A stretch of DNA of 32,856 nt. It comes from Bacteroidales bacterium. GTDB lineage: Bacteria; Bacteroidota; Bacteroidia; Bacteroidales; UBA932. Below, piece after piece: positions 31,386 to 32,856 of this stretch (position 1 is the stretch's first letter; every line of letters starts with the position of its first letter). A program made the translations under genes and the position numbers. Location of the stretch: NCBI GenBank assembly GCA_024402025.1, contig JAKSJY010000008.1:1-32856 (forward strand), given 5' to 3'. The notes beneath the pieces were generated by a model. That model searched no databases and was not told the origin of the DNA. It saw only the letters and a list, made by a program, of their open reading frames with translations.

Positions 31386-32762
31386 ATGACAATCAGATTC
31401 ATTTGCATTTTTATTTCGGTTATGATTCTGGACTCCTGTTCTCTGGAGAAGCCGGTGGTGCCTGTGGTGCCTTCGGAGCCTGAGCGTCCGGAGCAGCCTG
31501 TGGAGCCGTCGCTGGAGTTCTACAGCATTTCCTGCGGCCCCGGAGAGGATGCTTCCACCAGTATGACTGTCAGTTGGGCTGCGGACAGTACGGATATCCG
31601 CAGTTTCGTGCAGTACACCCGCTCTGATGACACCGGATGGAAGATGGCTTCCGTCGCCCGACCGGAGCAGGAATATTTCTGTACCGTGTTTGACGGAATC
31701 TGGAGCAAATCGCCGGATGGTGATTTTTATGAGAATGCGCGTTTTATAAAATATGGCGCTACTCTGGGCGGTCTTGACCCGGATACTGACTACAAGTATG
31801 TAATCAGGGGAGAGGACGGGTCGGTGAGCCGGGAGGGCCATTTCCGGACGGCGGGGTCTTCCGATTGGTCCTGTTGCGTGATTTCGGACTTCCATTCATA
31901 TACCCCGCTTCCTAACCGGTTGAAATCGGCGATGGGTATGATTGACAGGATGGAGGAGTTCGATCCTTCCCTGGACTGGGTGCTCTGTCCGGGCGACGTT
32001 GTGGCTTGGGGAGGGAGTTACTCGCTATGGAGGAGTTTTTTCGAGGCGCGGAATACTGCAGACTATATGTGGGCGCGTGTCAACGGGAACCACGATAACT
32101 GGACCCGCGAAGCCAATGAGGTTACACATGACTACGATATTCCCAACCATTTCTTCAAGGGAACGTCATACTATCCCCAGAACGGTTACGGCGATGAGAT
32201 GGGCGTGTGCTATCATTTCCGTTATGGCAACACTTTTTTCGTGATGCTCAACTCCGAGGATATGTCCACTTCGAATTCCGAATATTCCAATGCCGTTGCC
32301 TGGACCAGGAAAGTGGTCGGGGAAGCGCGTGCGGACGCAAATCCTCCCGAATTCGTAGTGGTCCTTATGCATGTCGAATGGTTTGACGGGGCCGACGGCA
32401 GTTCTGCGAAGTACAACTCCTGGCGCAAGGTTTTCGATGACCTGAAGGTCAACCTTGCCATTGCCGGGGATAATCACATCTATTTGCGTACACATCCTGT
32501 TTTTAAGGACAAGGTGGCCTCGGACGGAAGTGGCACGGTATATATCCAGAGTCCGTCATCGGACAATGACAGAGGCCGGGACATCAAGTCCGGATCGATG
32601 AAGAACAGCGACAAGATTGCCTTCCGCTGGTCGGAAGGAAGCCACAGCGTAGGTTCCATCCATATGGAGATGAACGGCAGTACGATGAGTCTCAGACTTC
32701 TCGACCGCAAAGGCAACGTCGTGGACAGTACCCGGATTTCGGCGGGATATTCTTCGAATTGA
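31386..32762 (+). CDS. Lipoprotein metallophosphoesterase with N-terminal Fn3-like domain
   Basis: A 458-residue lipoprotein: short signal ending ILDSC (Cys18), a Pro/Val/Glu-rich linker to about residue 42, an Fn3-like beta-sandwich (about 45-157) as in purple-acid-phosphatase-type enzymes, then the calcineurin-like phosphoesterase core. Metal motifs are SDFHSY (Asp168, His170), CPGDVVAWGG (Asp204), VNGNHDNW (Asn235 to Asp237), LMHVEW and AGDNHIY. The last motif has Asn between Asp and His where GHxH is usual, a conservative variation in this family. It should act outside the inner membrane on phosphoesters. It is the window's second secreted phosphoesterase and is only distantly similar to the one at 21343-22458. 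Confidence 0.88.
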   Translation: MTIRFICIFISVMILDSCSLEKPVVPVVPSEPERPEQPVEPSLEFYSISCGPGEDASTSMTVSWAADSTDIRSFVQYTRSDDTGWKMASVARPEQEYFCTVFDGIWSKSPDGDFYENARFIKYGATLGGLDPDTDYKYVIRGEDGSVSREGHFRTAGSSDWSCCVISDFHSYTPLPNRLKSAMGMIDRMEEFDPSLDWVLCPGDVVAWGGSYSLWRSFFEARNTADYMWARVNGNHDNWTREANEVTHDYDIPNHFFKGTSYYPQNGYGDEMGVCYHFRYGNTFFVMLNSEDMSTSNSEYSNAVAWTRKVVGEARADANPPEFVVVLMHVEWFDGADGSSAKYNSWRKVFDDLKVNLAIAGDNHIYLRTHPVFKDKVASDGSGTVYIQSPSSDNDRGRDIKSGSMKNSDKIAFRWSEGSHSVGSIHMEMNGSTMSLRLLDRKGNVVDSTRISAGYSSN

Positions 32763-32856
32763 TTCCAAGCGGGGCTTCCCCGGATGGTCGGATGGCAGTG
32801 AGACCTCATCCTGTTTCCGGCATTCTCTGCGGGCAGTGCGGTTTTGAGAACCGGGT
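32763..32856. other. Right-end non-coding stretch
   Basis: 94 bases after the last stop codon. A short GC hairpin (CGGGG-CTT-CCCCG, about 32770-32782) follows the gene but has no T-run, so it is at best a weak terminator. No other feature is seen. Confidence 0.3.

Overview
The window reads as a chromosomal segment of a member of the Bacteroidota, most likely order Bacteroidales. The grounds are TAnnTTTG-type -7 promoter boxes in front of many genes, little sign of Shine-Dalgarno sequences, several short lipoprotein signals, and families typical of this group: BACON-DUF4855, a NigD-like lipoprotein, an ABCG-type transporter with an N-terminal extension, and an AraC regulator with a transmembrane sensor. 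Species cannot be fixed by eye. Hand counts of sample lines give about 57-67% GC in housekeeping parts and about 42-52% in the sugar-nucleotide cluster.

Layout. 1-6583 (minus strand) is one tightly packed run: hddA, gmhA, an hddC-gmhB fusion and a GT4 glycosyltransferase, followed by a BACON-DUF4855 lipoprotein and an NhaC-type antiporter cut by the left edge. The first three genes encode all enzymes needed to turn sedoheptulose 7-phosphate into GDP-D-glycero-alpha-D-manno-heptose. 6677-6913 holds two lysine tRNA genes (CTT and TTT anticodons) with a clear promoter and terminator. 6920-12839 (minus) is a four-gene envelope locus: a membrane-anchored protein with a perfect in-frame 30-bp repeat tract, a large HExxH metallopeptidase/beta-propeller/beta-barrel protein, a membrane-embedded AraC regulator, and a PrsW-like intramembrane protease translationally coupled to it. 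13053-15694 carries GtrA (plus), VanZ and an MsbA-like ABC exporter (minus); GtrA and VanZ overlap tail to tail by 89 bp. 15711-19811 (minus) is pgi, a large TPR protein and a YycJ-like metallo-beta-lactamase-fold hydrolase, all overlapping; the TPR gene appears to use a CTG start. 19869-25929 holds a DUF1846 protein, a secreted metallophosphoesterase, a small membrane protein of the small multidrug export family, and a 968-residue ABCG-type transporter. 25993-30359 (plus) is a lipoprotein, a short orphan FecCD-like permease, an acetyl-CoA hydrolase/transferase, a VUT/YhhQ transporter and a NigD-like lipoprotein. The right end has a secreted alpha/beta hydrolase (minus) and a lipoprotein metallophosphoesterase (plus).

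The best candidates for undescribed biology are the 6920-12839 envelope locus (possible release of a membrane AraC regulator by its coupled PrsW protease, next to a surface peptidase and a repeat protein), the non-AUG start of the TPR gene, -7 boxes lying only 4-9 nt before start codons, and the orphan FecCD-like permease. No CRISPR array, insertion sequence, prophage or rRNA gene was seen.
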